The notes beneath the pieces are model-generated. The model was not told the DNA's origin and made no database searches. It worked only from the letters and a program-made list of their open reading frames with translations. From Platycnemis pennipes (lineage: Eukaryota; Arthropoda; Insecta; Odonata; Platycnemididae), in assembly GCA_933228895.1 (NCBI GenBank), contig OW121853.1:75004645-75068644 (forward strand): a stretch of DNA of 64,000 nt, read 5' to 3'. How positions within the stretch are numbered: position 1 is the first letter of the stretch; every line of letters starts with the position of its first letter. A program made the translations under genes and the position numbers. This document shows, one piece after another, positions 44,470 to 55,295 of the stretch.

Positions 44470-44780
44470 AGTAGCCATCAATAGAGCAGTGGTTCCCAAC
44501 CTGTTGTTTTTGCTTGCGCACTCCTAGTCAAGCTAGAAGGTAGACCCACCATAAGTGAGTCGAACAAAGGCAAATCGTCAGGTTTTTCTTTATTAAATCC
44601 CTTTTCAGTCATTGTTTCGGTCAGGGAACGGCTAAAAACCTCAAAACAATATGTTCCAATCATTTTCGTCTGAAATAAACATCTACTTTCCTAGTGATAT
44701 GGAACTATACCGTTCACTGGCGTCAGAAGACTTTTCAGGTCAAGTGCCTTTGGTCAATTTTCGGGAACATGTCAATCTAC
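44470..44780. other. No feature seen
   Basis: No credible coding or repeat feature. Confidence 0.35.
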
Positions 44781-44782
44781 AT

Positions 44783-44845
44783 CTACATCTACACGATACC
44801 CTGCAAGCCACCGCGAGGGTGTGTGGCAGGGGGTGAAGATCACCA
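44783..44845 (+). repeat. Short copy of a catctacatctac-type arthropod repeat
   Basis: catctacatctacatctac is followed by accctgcaagccaccgcgag and gtgtgtggcaggg. I recall this combination (tacatc repeats, then ctgcaa-cca-c, then g-g-gtggc-g-ggg) as a widespread dispersed repeat in insect genomes. Only about 60 bp are recognisable. Confidence 0.45.
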
Positions 44846-44849
44846 AGCA

Positions 44850-46250
44850 TGCACTACTAACATGCAAACAAGCAACTAAAGTGTCTCATGCAACTAGATT
44901 GTTAGTATCTATAGTATTTGAGGGGTTAATACAGTCAATGAAATTTAATAAAATTTGTTGTTGGCAGGGAAAATGTTGGCTTGTATATCTGATTAAATTC
45001 GTGATGAAATTACGTATGAAGCAAATCGTCAATGCACGAGTAACAAATTATATGCATATTCGTCGTTCTTTTGTATTGTTATGATGATTGAGTATCTATG
45101 CGTGTAGTTGAGAGTATGTCCTTAAGGAGCCCTGTCTTTTTACTACGTCTTACCAGAACGTCGTCAATTTAAGTTAATCCGACGGAGGTACTCACTCATT
45201 TCAATATTTCCCTCATGCATATTTAAAATGCGTTCAATTTTTTTTATAAGCACCCCTGTGTGTTTTGTTAAGCCATCCAGACGACGAAAGAAAACCACTC
45301 GTCAATATAAAAGTTCCTGGTGACGGGAACACACGTTTCTTTTTGTTGAGATTTTTCCCAGCATTTCTTTCTTTTTTATCTCTCTCTCTCTGTCTATTCC
45401 CCTAAGAGTGTGGTGGCCTGGCAACCTTCCCATTATTACGTATCCCTTACTCCCCCCCACCCAACCCCTCATTTCACGTCGCCATGACGAGGGCGTGTTG
45501 GGGAATTAAAAAAAAAAAAGATGGAAGTTTTCAATTTTTTCTCTGGGGATGAAAGGGATTAAAGAGGTGCAAAAACCTCCATTTCCTGGACGGTCACTCG
45601 TGGAACTTGTGGACAAACGAACGAAATCCCTCTGCGGACCAAGTCCTGAAGAGAGAATGGCGGCTTGTGTGTTTCAATTTTTTTTCACTTCTCCTCGTCC
45701 TTTTTTATATCCCTGTGCAGCGGCAGTCTCTTGTCTTATGTTTGTGGTCCGACTTGAGGTATTTCAACAGAGAAGCAGAGCAAGAGGTACCCTTCTCCAA
45801 AATCCGACCTCATACGGGTCGTTTAATCCTGTGCTTTTTTTTATTTTTCTTTGAGCCTGGTGGGCTGAATAAGAATTTTCTAGTTTAGGGGTTTGATCCC
45901 GAGGGAACCTGCGTTTTTTTCACAATTAAACCCTTGTTTATTTGTATTATGACAGATGTGAGTTGTTTGGTCTAACCCGGATTACATATTTCTCCCACTT
46001 CATTGTTGGCTAGTCCTTTGTCGACCGAACTAGCGAATTGTATGCGTTTGTGTATTGCGTCGAATCAAGAACACCATGAGCCGTGTAGGAAAGGCATCTA
46101 GAAATGCAGGAGTATTTTAGTTCAGAATGTAACTGGTTGAACGAAGTACAAGTGAGTTGACCCTCTTAGTTAACTAGAAAAAATATTCAAGTTTAGATGA
46201 AATTATCATCCCAAACCGACGAAGAATGTTCTGGCGCTTTCCCGGCGTAA
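44850..46250. other. No supported gene
   Basis: Short ORFs at 44821-45084 and 45549-45888 have no motif. A poly-A run (about 45509) and a (tc)n run (about 45378) are simple sequence. Confidence 0.4.
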
Positions 46251-46254
46251 GTCA

Positions 46255-46537
46255 CGAATGAATTCTTCACTGGTCTTCATTCGGGTTAGGTTCTCCATTT
46301 CAGCAGACGTTTCGATGAACGAATCGCTCATCTTCTTCAGGGAAATCGTCCCCACCAAACTTTCGACTCACATAATTTCCCTGAATATGATGAGCGAGTC
46401 GTTCATTGAACCATACACTCGATTTACCTTACCTGCGGACAACTTTCGACTCACGTCATTCCCCTAAAGATGATGAGACATTCGTTCGTTAAAACGTCAG
46501 CTGAAATGGCCAGCCTAACCCGTGAAGAATTCATTCC
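46255..46537. repeat. Palindromic element with three ctgaa-gatgag...cat-gaaac motifs
   Basis: The left arm (46255-about 46342) and right arm (about 46460-46537) are imperfect reverse complements, sharing gaatgaattcttcac, gggttagg, ccatttcagc and gacgttt. The middle carries a direct repeat, aactttcgactcac, at about 46348 and 46440 (91 bp apart). Each arm and the middle contain a motif of the form ctgaa-(g/t)atgatgag-ga-tcgttcat-gaa, known to me from the ends of Penelope-like retroelements in other animals. No ORF. Confidence 0.6.
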
Positions 46538-46539
46538 GT

Positions 46540-47300
46540 AACCGATATTTGTGAGCAGGACAAAATTAGAATAACGGTTTCATCACTGTCCATCATCCGT
46601 TATAACTGAAGAGTCATTTGTAAGCCTGAGAAGCTTTAGTTGTTATGCCGGGTGGTTGAATAACACTGATTGTGAGTTGATTCAAAAGAGCCGTTCTCTA
46701 CGCTGAAAAATAAAATTCCTTGGAGCTGTTCATGATTAATAAAAAGTGTTACCTATTATACTGACTGCAATGAAGGAGTTGGAGCTAGAAAACTGCCGGT
46801 TGTACCAAAATGTTGACCATATACATATTTCTAAATTTATACTTTGATATTTTAGTATCGTTACCTTTCGGAAATGAATATTGAAATTTCGCATATCGTT
46901 GAATTACCACCGCTAGGGAGCCCTGTAGACATCCTAACCACAACTGAAATAGAGGCAACACTTGCTCTTTGCAATAAAGATGTGAAGTAAAATATCTTTG
47001 TATGGATGGGCTGCTACTAACTTAGTTACTCGAGATGATTATGATTCCCTGTTACTTGTTCCTTTGATATGCAACCGTTAAGAAAGTAAAAGGTTATTGA
47101 TATTTTGAAGACCATAAAGATTTGTTTCGCTCAGTCAGGCTACTTAAAAAATATCGTAAATATATTTGTATGCTGAATTTTTTCGGCATTAGATTGACTT
47201 TATCTTGTTGAATAGCTAACGCCATTTTGAGCGTAAACTATGATTTATACACTAGAGCTTTCTAACGAAGGTTTCAGGGCATGGGTTAGCTTTTATATTT
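46540..47300. other. No feature seen
   Basis: AT-rich, no supported feature. Confidence 0.4.
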
Positions 47301-47304
47301 TCTT

Positions 47305-47790
47305 CTATTCGATTTTTTTCTTGCTAAGCTATTAACTACTTTAGCAGAGCAGAAGGTGATATTTAAAGTATTATAAATGACCGATAGTGTTGGTAAAACT
47401 CGCCAGTATTATTGCTATAGCAATACATTTCTACTTGGAAATGTGCAGGGTAGAGCACCTTGCCAAAATGCAGTGTAGTGAATAATTTAAATCGGGGAAC
47501 GGCAATATTCATCTAGGTATGTCGTGGGGCTGAGAAATTTCATTTTGCCTTATGTTCCACTTCCTTGCCCTTTTTATAAATCTTGAGCACCAGATTCTTC
47601 CTTAATGGCCCATTTTGGTACATTTAAGATTGCGAAGCGGAACAGTTGTCCCTAGGGGGTGGATAAAATTGTGGGACTCATGCGTTCTTGCGATGTATGC
47701 TTTTATTTTTGGCAACCCTGCTTACGATTATGCTCTCTTATCAATGGTCTACGTTTCGCTCACTTGGCACTGAGCTTCTTTGGATGTAAG
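47305..47790. repeat. Dispersed repeat R2, copy 2
   Basis: Same orientation and order as 23680-24147, from cttgctaagctattaactac to gagcttctttggatgtaagg. It ends about 60 bp upstream of the tRNA-Lys gene and, unlike copy 1, is not flanked by SINE sequence. ORF 47659-47847 through it is a shadow. Confidence 0.75.
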
Positions 47791-47852
47791 GCTTCAATTT
47801 TTGCTCTTAATTTTTTCTATGATCAAATAAACCCGGGGAACGGGTAATCGAA

Positions 47853-47925
47853 GCCCAGATAGCTCAGTCGGTAGAGCATTAGGCTTTTAACCTAAGGGTC
47901 CAGGGTTCAAGTCCCTGTCTGGGCG
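47853..47925 (+). tRNA. tRNA-Lys (anticodon UUU)
   Basis: The 73-nt sequence folds as a complete cloverleaf: acceptor gcccaga/tctgggc with discriminator g, D-arm gctc...gagc, anticodon stem ttagg/cctaa with loop ctttttaa-type (anticodon TTT at 47886-47888), T-arm caggg/ccctg with loop ttcaagt. The internal A-box (tagctcagtcgg) and B-box (ggttcaagtcc) are intact and a T-run directly follows (tttttt, about 47926-47931), suitable as a Pol III terminator. No intron. It decodes AAA/AAG lysine codons in cytoplasmic translation. All stems pair, so it is likely functional. Confidence 0.95.
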
Positions 47926-47934
47926 TTTTTTTAT

Positions 47935-48835
47935 TTCTGTTTACGTTTTCCTTAAATTATAATTGCGACATTTTATTTATCCATTTCAAATTCGTTAACC
48001 CACAGCAGTGAAAATTTCTTTAAAAAGCTACAAAAAGACTTCAGGGCTGTCTTTTTATAGGGAGTCTTCAGGGAGTCTTTTTATAGCATTTATCCTACGG
48101 ATTTCGTTGTCTGACAGGTATATTATCGAAATGGAAGATTCATCTTGTGAATCTATTCAACCTTGTGAACAGTTATTGCAATTTTGTCATTCCAATAAAA
48201 TTAAGGCTCACTTTTTCATTTATTAACAGCCTTTAATCAGCGACAAAAACATACAAATTAACAATATTATGAATGATAATCCATAAGTGAGTGATGGGAT
48301 TAACTCACATATAAATTAAAATACAAAAAATAGTTATTTTTCATTTGAATGGAAAATTCCGGTATCCACTTATATCCCCTTTTCCTCTAGGTTATGCGCT
48401 CAATAGTGGACTTCGTTTTAGTTCCTTTAAATAACAGATTTATTTCATTGGCGAAATTTGAAAGAAAATCAAACCAAAAAATCTTTCCCTTGCATACAAA
48501 GGTTTCTGAATCGAATTGGACACAATGGTTCGCTCCGTTCGCTAACTTATTTTCATTGACAGGAGGCGCTTCTATCTGAATGCCTGAAACGCTGTTTTTC
48601 TGTATCTAAAGTTGATTTCATCGCAGTCACTTATTTAAAATGTTTTTTTTTTGATTGGTTTGAACGGATCGCCGCGCGATTCTACATATCTTTTCAATTA
48701 AAGCTCACCATTGTGTTCTTTTCTTTTGTTTCTTGCAGGACCGGTACCTTATCATTGAAATTTGAATCGTTTCAATGCCGTCAAATGCAAAAAAAGTTTT
48801 TTTTTTAAAAAGGTAGCACTCTTCAAACCGTAGCT
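47935..48835. other. No feature seen
   Basis: About 900 bp; short ORFs at 48008-48226 and 48394-48579 without motif. Confidence 0.4.
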
Positions 48836-48841
48836 TCAATT

Positions 48842-49545
48842 CATCATCATCACCAGTCCGCAATCCTCAGATTGGTTTGACGCAGCTCTCCACTGAGTTA
48901 TCCTATCAGCTAATCTTTTCATATTGTCGTATTTCTCATCTTCAAAATCTTTTATCTTTTGTTCAATATATACGAGGCTTCCTTTACCATTCTTCCGGTT
49001 CACTTATCCGTAGACGGCCTCACTGCCGTAAAGTAACATACTCCAGATGTATGTTTTGGCGAACTGCTTCCTTATTTCTACGCTTGTATTTCCAGTTGTT
49101 GGTTGAGTCTTCCTATGGTACAATGCCCTCTTCACATGGGCTATCATCAGGCTTTCATGTATAATAATGTGGCCGATTAAGTTTTCCCGTCTTCTTCTTA
49201 AGAGTTTTCAGCAGACTCCTCTTTTCTCCCACTCTTCTTAAGACTTCTTCGTCTGTCACTTGGTCGATCCATTTAATCTTCATCATTCTTCTGTAGCACC
49301 ACATTTCGAATGCTTCCACCCTTTCTTCTCCGCTGCTGTCACCGTCCATGCCTCACTGCCGTAAAGAAACATGCTCCAGATATACGTTCTGATGAATTGC
49401 TTCCTTACTTCTAAGCTCGTGTTTTCAGCTGTAAGTAGATTCTTCTTATGCCATAATGCCCACTTCACCTGGACTATTCTTCGGACTATTTCTTTCCTGC
49501 TTCGTCTATCGCTGATTGCTCGGCTTCCAAGGTAACAGTTCTCTT
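48842..49545 (-). mobile_element. RTE-like LINE (family L1), internally rearranged
   Basis: Both ends read as L1 on the minus strand: the 3' tail (catcatcatc) and WRAAS region at 48842-49005, and post-RT text (YIWSMFLYGSEAWT, CYRRMMKIKWIDQV, GEKRSLLKTL) at 49155-49530. In between, 49017-49143 repeats the segment found again at 49350-49476 (both contain cactgccgtaaag-aacat and cttcctta-ttcta), so the YGSEAW region is present twice. The copy is a duplication/junction product, not a simple truncation. Confidence 0.75.
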
Positions 49546-49549
49546 TCGA

Positions 49550-49705
49550 AGAAATACCCTCAGGCGTTACTTTTTGGAATGGAAACATGAAGAAAATAAA
49601 AATGACTTGGTATATTTCACATCTTTTATTGCTACATTCTTTAAATAATGCAATAAAATCAATCAAACCAATAATAAGTGTGGAATATACCAATTCAATT
49701 TTATT
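49550..49705. other. No feature seen
   Basis: Short unassigned AT-rich spacer. Confidence 0.35.
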
Positions 49706-49711
49706 TTCAAC

Positions 49712-50249
49712 AATGAGGTCGTTCACCATACTTTTTTATTGCCGAATCTGATAGAGTTTGTAAAATAAAAAGACCCGTATTTTTCCGTTTTTTAATCCGT
49801 CAATTATTTCCCGAGTTATAAGCGGCGAAAAACTGATGTTTTTAACCCTTTCGGAAAAGTGGGCGTGGTGCAATCTCTGAGGTGTATGGACTTCGTCCAA
49901 TAACAACTGAGCCCGCGAAGCTACTTTGCCTTATCGCAATGGGGGGGACACAGCTGTCTCGACCAATGGGAGCGATTACGACACCATATGTGCGAGGAGA
50001 CCTTCCGAAAATTCCCCTCCACTCCCTTCCCCTCCCCTAAAAGCAGTCAAGGACGGGAGAAAAATGACGTCAATGTTATCACAGCAGCATTTTCGGTGGG
50101 CGTCACCTTTTGCTTATTTAAATTTTTGATTTATGAGTGAATGGTTGTGGTTAGAGGATTAATTTGTTCACCAAAATTCTTTTTTCGTTTCCATCTAACG
50201 ATTTCGTGTACAAAATTGCTATTTCGGTGCCGAGTAAACGCCCCCATTC
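49712..50249 (+). mobile_element. Miniature element M3, copy A
   Basis: About 538 bp, very similar to 52691-53225 over its whole length and in the same orientation. The ends are short inverted repeats (start aatgaggtcgttcacc; reverse complement of the end aatgggggcgtttactcgg). A consensus CRE-like octamer tgacgtca lies at 50065-50072, conserved in copy B. A short ORF (49926-50129) is shared but not protein-like. No target duplication evident. Confidence 0.8.
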
Positions 50250-50539
50250 TCTTTCACTACCTCAAGTTCTTGTTTTCCTAGTTTACTTCTGATTATGAGT
50301 GAGTGTTTGGAGTTAGTGCGTATAGCTGTGAAGGGTTATTTTTTTTAAGGATCAAAAACAAAGGTATATCTACGTCTAAATTTTAACTTGCAATCTCCCG
50401 CAAGGTCGTGTGGACGGGGGTAGGTGTGGAAGGGGTGGAAGTATGGTTGCAATGCGTTTGTGAAATTTATACTTAGTTTGCGATTTAGTCGTGTACTTAA
50501 CATGATGAAAACGAATTCTTGTATCAGCACTCAAGGAGG

Positions 50540-50645
50540 GTAGAGTTAACCAATAAAAGGTATCTACAATTGACGTGGGTCGAACTCGGGACCCTGGATC
50601 CGGGTGATATACCTTAGGCACCACACAATCTTGACCCCTTGATAA
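50540..50645 (-). repeat. tRNA-like SINE head with part of the body
   Basis: Minus strand: aaggggtcaagattgtgtgg (A-box region), then gggtcccgagttcgaccca (B-box), then the SINE-like taccttttattggttaactc. Similar in layout to the abundant family but diverged. Confidence 0.55.
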
Positions 50646-50649
50646 ATAA

Positions 50650-52015
50650 ACAATTGATGTTACCATGGTGTTGATATTCTAATGACAAATAGAGCGTACA
50701 GCGACCAAAAGAATTTTTTTTAATGCTCCTTCGAGTAACCATTCAAAAAACCGGGTCTAACGTCGCATGAATGACGTAGTTGTTATTCGCGTTATGTGAG
50801 TGATAACTATACCGTTATTGTGTCTGCTTAAAGTGACTGGAGTGATTTTTTTATGTAAAGATTTGCGTGAAACGTTATGCACGAAACCTTATTAATGATG
50901 GGCTAAAGCGTAAAAAAATATATAGTTACCATTTAATTTTTTGTTGATTCGACGCTTTTTTTAGCATGTAACCAAATGGGGCATAAGATACTCATCGTTA
51001 TAAGTAATTCAATACACATGTACAGAATTTCTCCTCAGCGTATAATTACAAAGAACATATTATTATGATGACTACAAACAAATGTGCCACACAGACTCAA
51101 AGATACAAAAAAGCATATTTAAATATAGCTTCAATCTTAATTTTCGATTTCGCGTAAAAACTATCAATATTAGTGATTAAAATTTTGTTTTTGTGAGTCA
51201 TAACATACTTTAATTGTGGCAAAACTACAACATTCAAATCTTGTATAGTCTGCATAATAGCATGTACGTACGGTGATTTCTACCGAATAATTAGTTGTAC
51301 TTAAATGAAAGTATTATTTCGACGCACTTGAAAAATTATTACAACGTAAACTCAAAACCCACGATCACCGCTCCGGCCACACTAAGGCCAGAGTAGCGCG
51401 CGACTCTGGGACATCATAGCGTCGCCAGCCGTCGACCCCTCTCTCTCTCTCCAGTTAAAATTTCGTCATCGACCGGCTTGGGAATTGACCCCGGACGACT
51501 ACGGGGACATTGCGTGAGAACTCGCAAGCAAGCTTGCCCCCCGAAAACGCGTTTTCATGTTATTTTTTGTGGAGAAAGATGGCGGAAGGGATGAGCCTCG
51601 CTTATTAAAAATGAATAATTTAAAGCGTACTTCAGGTTAGCGTTCCAAACCGCATCTAAATCCCAAAAAACACGATCCATAATTGATTCAGTTCCATCCA
51701 CATGACGAGGTAAAATTAAGACCACGATTCTCTGACAATTTCATTGTAATAATTGAAAGAGTTGACCTACGTCTGAGGTCATTTATGACCCTGAGGATAT
51801 GTGGGTTCTCTTGAGTCTCCCAACAAATTTTGGGAAGAGGACTAGAGTTATATTTTAAGATTATCCAACTGCTTAACTTGAACTGCTTACTGTAATGCAA
51901 TCGTTAATCTATTCACATACAGCAGTAGCCAGGTTGCCAGCAGACACTCTGAAAACCTGGAAATTTAATTCCTTATATCTAAATTAAATATATCACGCGT
52001 ATTAAACAGGATCTA
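50650..52015. other. No supported gene
   Basis: A GC-richer patch at 51355-51560 with a (ct)n run is the only compositional feature. Minus-strand ORF 51688-51900 has no motif. Confidence 0.4.
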
Positions 52016-52018
52016 ATG

Positions 52019-52089
52019 CAAATATAGTTCAGTCGGTCGATCACTAGACTTTTAATCTAAAGGTTCTGGGTTCGGGTCCCTGTATTTGA
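52019..52089 (+). pseudogene. tRNA-Lys-like sequence (decayed tRNA copy)
   Basis: It follows the tRNA-Lys layout of 47853-47925, with TTT anticodon in the loop between taga and tcta. But the acceptor pairs only as caaata/tatttg, the D-arm (gttc/gatc) and T-arm (ctggg/ccctg) each carry a mismatch, and a T-run follows. The B-box is altered (ggttcgggtcc). Probably a degenerate tRNA gene copy or a tRNA-derived retroposon head; no body sequence was recognised after it. Confidence 0.7.
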
Positions 52090-52099
52090 GATTTTTTTT

Positions 52100-52685
52100 G
52101 CTGATGATTTTTCTTCATTATCATTTCTCCATTATTCATCAAGTCTGTGGAGCCCTCAATATGTCCCTTACGAAAATACTCATGTGTTTAGACTTCGTTC
52201 AAATAATAGAGGTGCATATGTATTTTTATAACAAAAATTTCCTTTTATAAAAATTGGGAAACTCTAGATAGATTGGAAGCGTGTTTTCACGATTGAAGTT
52301 GCGTGAAAATTTCAAATCACATGAATTCGAATCTGACACTGAATAAATTTTTCCATCGCACGCACTACATCAACAGAACAAACAAAGGCGACGAATAAGG
52401 ATAAATCAACAGTCGGACCGAGCGACACAAAACTTCCTTTTTACCCACGCAGAATACACGACAGCGCAAGGTAAGAACCATTTCAGTATACCCTACGTTT
52501 TACGTATAAATCTCATTTCAATTTATTCAGCCTTATAGATATATTTTTTTCTTCTTTCAAATGTCGTAAAAACCTTAATGCTTTGTTGTCGTCACTTGCA
52601 TTTCAACTGTCTATTTATAACTGTTCTTTTTCTTCACCTATTCAAAACATTGTAATAATTATTGACGAGGGGTTGGGTAAAAAGG
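52100..52685. other. No feature seen
   Basis: AT-rich, no supported feature. Confidence 0.4.
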
Positions 52686-52690
52686 GGGCA

Positions 52691-53225
52691 ATGGGGTCGT
52701 TTACCAAATTTTTTTATTTCCGAATCTGATAGAGTTTTTAAAATAAAAAGACCCATATTTTTCCGTTTTTTGATCCGTCAATTATTTCCCGAGTTATAAG
52801 CGACGAAAAACTGATGTTTTTAACCCTTTCGGAAAAGTGGGTGTGGTGCAACCTCTGACGTATATCGACTTCGTCCAATCACAACTGAGCCCGCGAAGCT
52901 ACTTCGCCTTATCGCAATGGGGGGGACACAGCTGGCTCTCCCAATGGGAGCGATTGCGACAGGATCTGTGTGAGCAGACTTTCCGAGAATCCCCCTCCAC
53001 TCCCTCCCCTTCCCATAAGAGCAGTCAAGGACGGGAGGAAAATGACGTCAATGTTATCACAGCAGCTTTTTAGGTGGGCGTCACCTTTTGCTTATTTAAA
53101 TTTTTGATTTATGAGTGAACGGTTGTGGTTAGAAGACTAATTTTTTCACTAAAATTCTTTTTTCGTTTCCATCCAACGATTTCGTGTACAATATTGCGAT
53201 TTCGGTTCCGAGTAAACGCCCCCAT
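52691..53225 (+). mobile_element. Miniature element M3, copy B
   Basis: Starts aatggggtcgtttacc; the reverse complement of its end starts aatgggggcgtttactcgg, giving imperfect inverted repeats of about 16 bp. Conserved blocks with copy A include cgaatctgatagagttt, attatttcccgagttataag, aaccctttcggaaaagtggg and a tgacgtca octamer at 53043-53050. About 3 kb from copy A in direct orientation, so a segmental duplication is possible, but the flanks do not match. Non-coding. Confidence 0.8.
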
Positions 53226-53409
53226 TTAGTCCCAACCGCGCACAAAATAAACACAGTTTATTATTTATAGTGTTAAATAAATATTGCCCTGTAAGGGAAA
53301 CTGTTAACCATGCGCCATTCTCGTGTCACAAATCGATTCATATTTGCGAAATAATACAGGTTTTACTAATTTGTTTTTTTCGTAGATTATTTTAGTACTG
53401 TTTTTGTCT

Positions 53410-54110
53410 CTCGGGTGAGAACTTCTATTTTTCCCATTCTCTGTCCCTTTTTGAGGTCTTCGTCATGTCATTGTGTCTCACGATGTGTACTTATCACTTT
53501 TGCGTCTCCCAAATTCGTCCAAAACAGGTTTTTCTTCATTTTGTCCTTACTGCTTTTCATAATGTCTTATATTCACATTCTCAGTATCGAATGATAGAAT
53601 TTATAGCAATATACGTCAGCATATAAGTTTTACGAAAATCGTCTGTTTTCAGCGACACAATATTTTGACGCTGACATCCTAAACGGGGGTAATGTCATTT
53701 TTCCAACCTTCTATCTGGGTAAGTTTTTCCTCAAGTAACCTTCAAGTGAAATTTAAAATATTTCCTTGATCTTGTTGGATGATAAAAATTGCTTTCAAAT
53801 ATCATTCTGGCTGTGGCATGATTGTTGTGAATTTTAAAACTTTCGATGGAGCCTGCTTCAAGTTCGAAGGTTTTTCCTTCTATTTTAAAGCTGTGGCATA
53901 GGTAATTTCCACTGATTTACTGATTAAACTTTGACGTAAAGTATCTGCGGACTTCAATTTTGACGTACCTACTTTTATGACCTCCATGAAAAATTTCACC
54001 ATCTTCACCTCAATATCTTAGTTGCATTTTTTCTTTGCTTTAAATCTCCACTTTTTGTAGACTCATGTTCAAGGCAAAGCATGCGTGAGAATTTTTTTAA
54101 ATTAGTGCTG
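53410..54110 (-). other. Possible heavily decayed LINE remnant
   Basis: Minus-strand fragments look protein-like: a stretch near 53720-53920 reads SFKIEGKTFELEAGS then RKYFKFHLKV without stops for about 60 codons. A second stretch near 53580-53640 contains a KTYMLTYIAINSIIRY-like segment reminiscent of the LINE post-RT region. No single family can be assigned. Confidence 0.25.
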
Positions 54111-54299
54111 AACCCGAAGGTTAGTTTTTTTGTCGGGTGAGGGTAAAACTCACCCCGCACAAACCCATTGTCGGGTGGAATTCCTACATTTAGGGAAGAT
54201 GGGGGCAAGTTCCATTCCCTGGTTTCCTTTCCCAATTACCTACGAAGAGGCTATCCTCGTAAATCGATTTTCTGCTTGTCAGAACATCTTTGGATGTTT

Positions 54300-54395
54300 T
54301 GGCGTCCAGGAAACTTTGGCTCGGGATTTAAACTCGAGACCCTGAGGTCGGTAGCTCAGTGCGTTAAGCCTACCACGAACCCACGCGTAAATAAT
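54300..54395 (-). repeat. tRNA-like SINE head (another family)
   Basis: Minus strand: ggttcgtggtaggcttaacg (A-box part), then agggtctcgagtttaaatcc (B-box part), with tRNA-like spacing. Ends abruptly; no body defined. Confidence 0.5.
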
Positions 54396-54411
54396 TGTAA
54401 AGTAGGAAGAA

Positions 54412-54651
54412 GTATCGTAAATGAGAAGGGAAAACCTTGTTACATTCCAACAATTTATTCTCAGGTACAACTAGTTTCGACGCAGCGGCGTCATCTTCAG
54501 GTACAAAGAGTAAAAGCATGGATGGTATATAAAGATCATATTTTTGCGTTTACTCTTTGTACCTGAAGATGACGCCGCTGCGTCTAAATTAGTTGTACCT
54601 GAGAATACATTGTTGGAATACAACAATGTTTTTCCTTTTTCATGTACGACA
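54412..54651. repeat. Palindrome, arms about 100 bp, with ctgaagatga...gaaac motif
   Basis: The left arm (54412-54514) and right arm (54549-54651) are reverse complements; the inner 71 bp are nearly perfect (left begins attccaacaatttattctca; the right arm ends in the complement). The loop is 34 bp. Each arm, read outward from the loop on its own strand, contains tacctgaagatgacgccgct, then gcgtc(g/t)aaa, then gttgtacctgagaata, a motif layout I associate with Penelope-like element ends. No ORF. Confidence 0.75.
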
Positions 54652-54659
54652 AAATGAAC

Positions 54660-55290
54660 TTCCACAAAGTTGAGCCTGAGACTATGGAGATAGGAAGAAG
54701 TACTTTCGCGCGGCGTACGTCTTTTGTTTCTACGAATGTTTTCGTGGATTTGCGTACTCTATAAATGACTTTATCCTTGTGAACTCGTAATTACTGACGC
54801 CTCCATCGACTGCCGTAAATATAGTCTGCATACCGAAGCTCCCTCACCCACCCCATTTCCACATCCCGTTCTCGCTGCGCCCCTCGGGGGTTGTGCGGAG
54901 TGGGATTAAGAGGGGGTTGTTTGTTCTGGTCACCGCCTTGCACCCCCGTGGCCCCCAATTAGTCCCATTCCCCCACGCATAAATCTCCACCCACTCTGCA
55001 AAACAGTGAGAGTCCATTCTCCCGACGACATCCATTCTAGTCCTCCCGACTCCGTTCTGCCCTCTCTACATTCTCCCTCCACCTACCTGCTCTTTCATTC
55101 ATTTTTTCCGCCACGGCCTAATGGTTTGAATCAACTCCCGACCATGTATCTCCCGCTTTCCCCCGTTATTCCATTTATGGCGTCCACCCGAAAAAAAAAC
55201 CTCTCTGAGGATCATGAAATGGAAAGTGAGAATAAAATGTTTATAATCAAAGCCTTACGAAATCGACCTCAGGGATATAACCCGTGAGAT
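54660..55290. other. No supported gene
   Basis: C-rich patches near 54840-55100. ORF 55006-55287 is low complexity at its start and motif-free. Confidence 0.4.
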
Positions 55291-55295
55291 AGAAC

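Noticed and set aside
44783..44845. Coding region through the catctacatctac stretch
   Set aside because: The two overlapping ORFs (44651-44879) reflect a simple repeat and dispersed repeat sequence, not a conserved protein.
49017..49164. Plus-strand ORF 48877-49164 as a gene
   Set aside because: It runs antisense to the rearranged L1 LINE copy and has no motif of its own.
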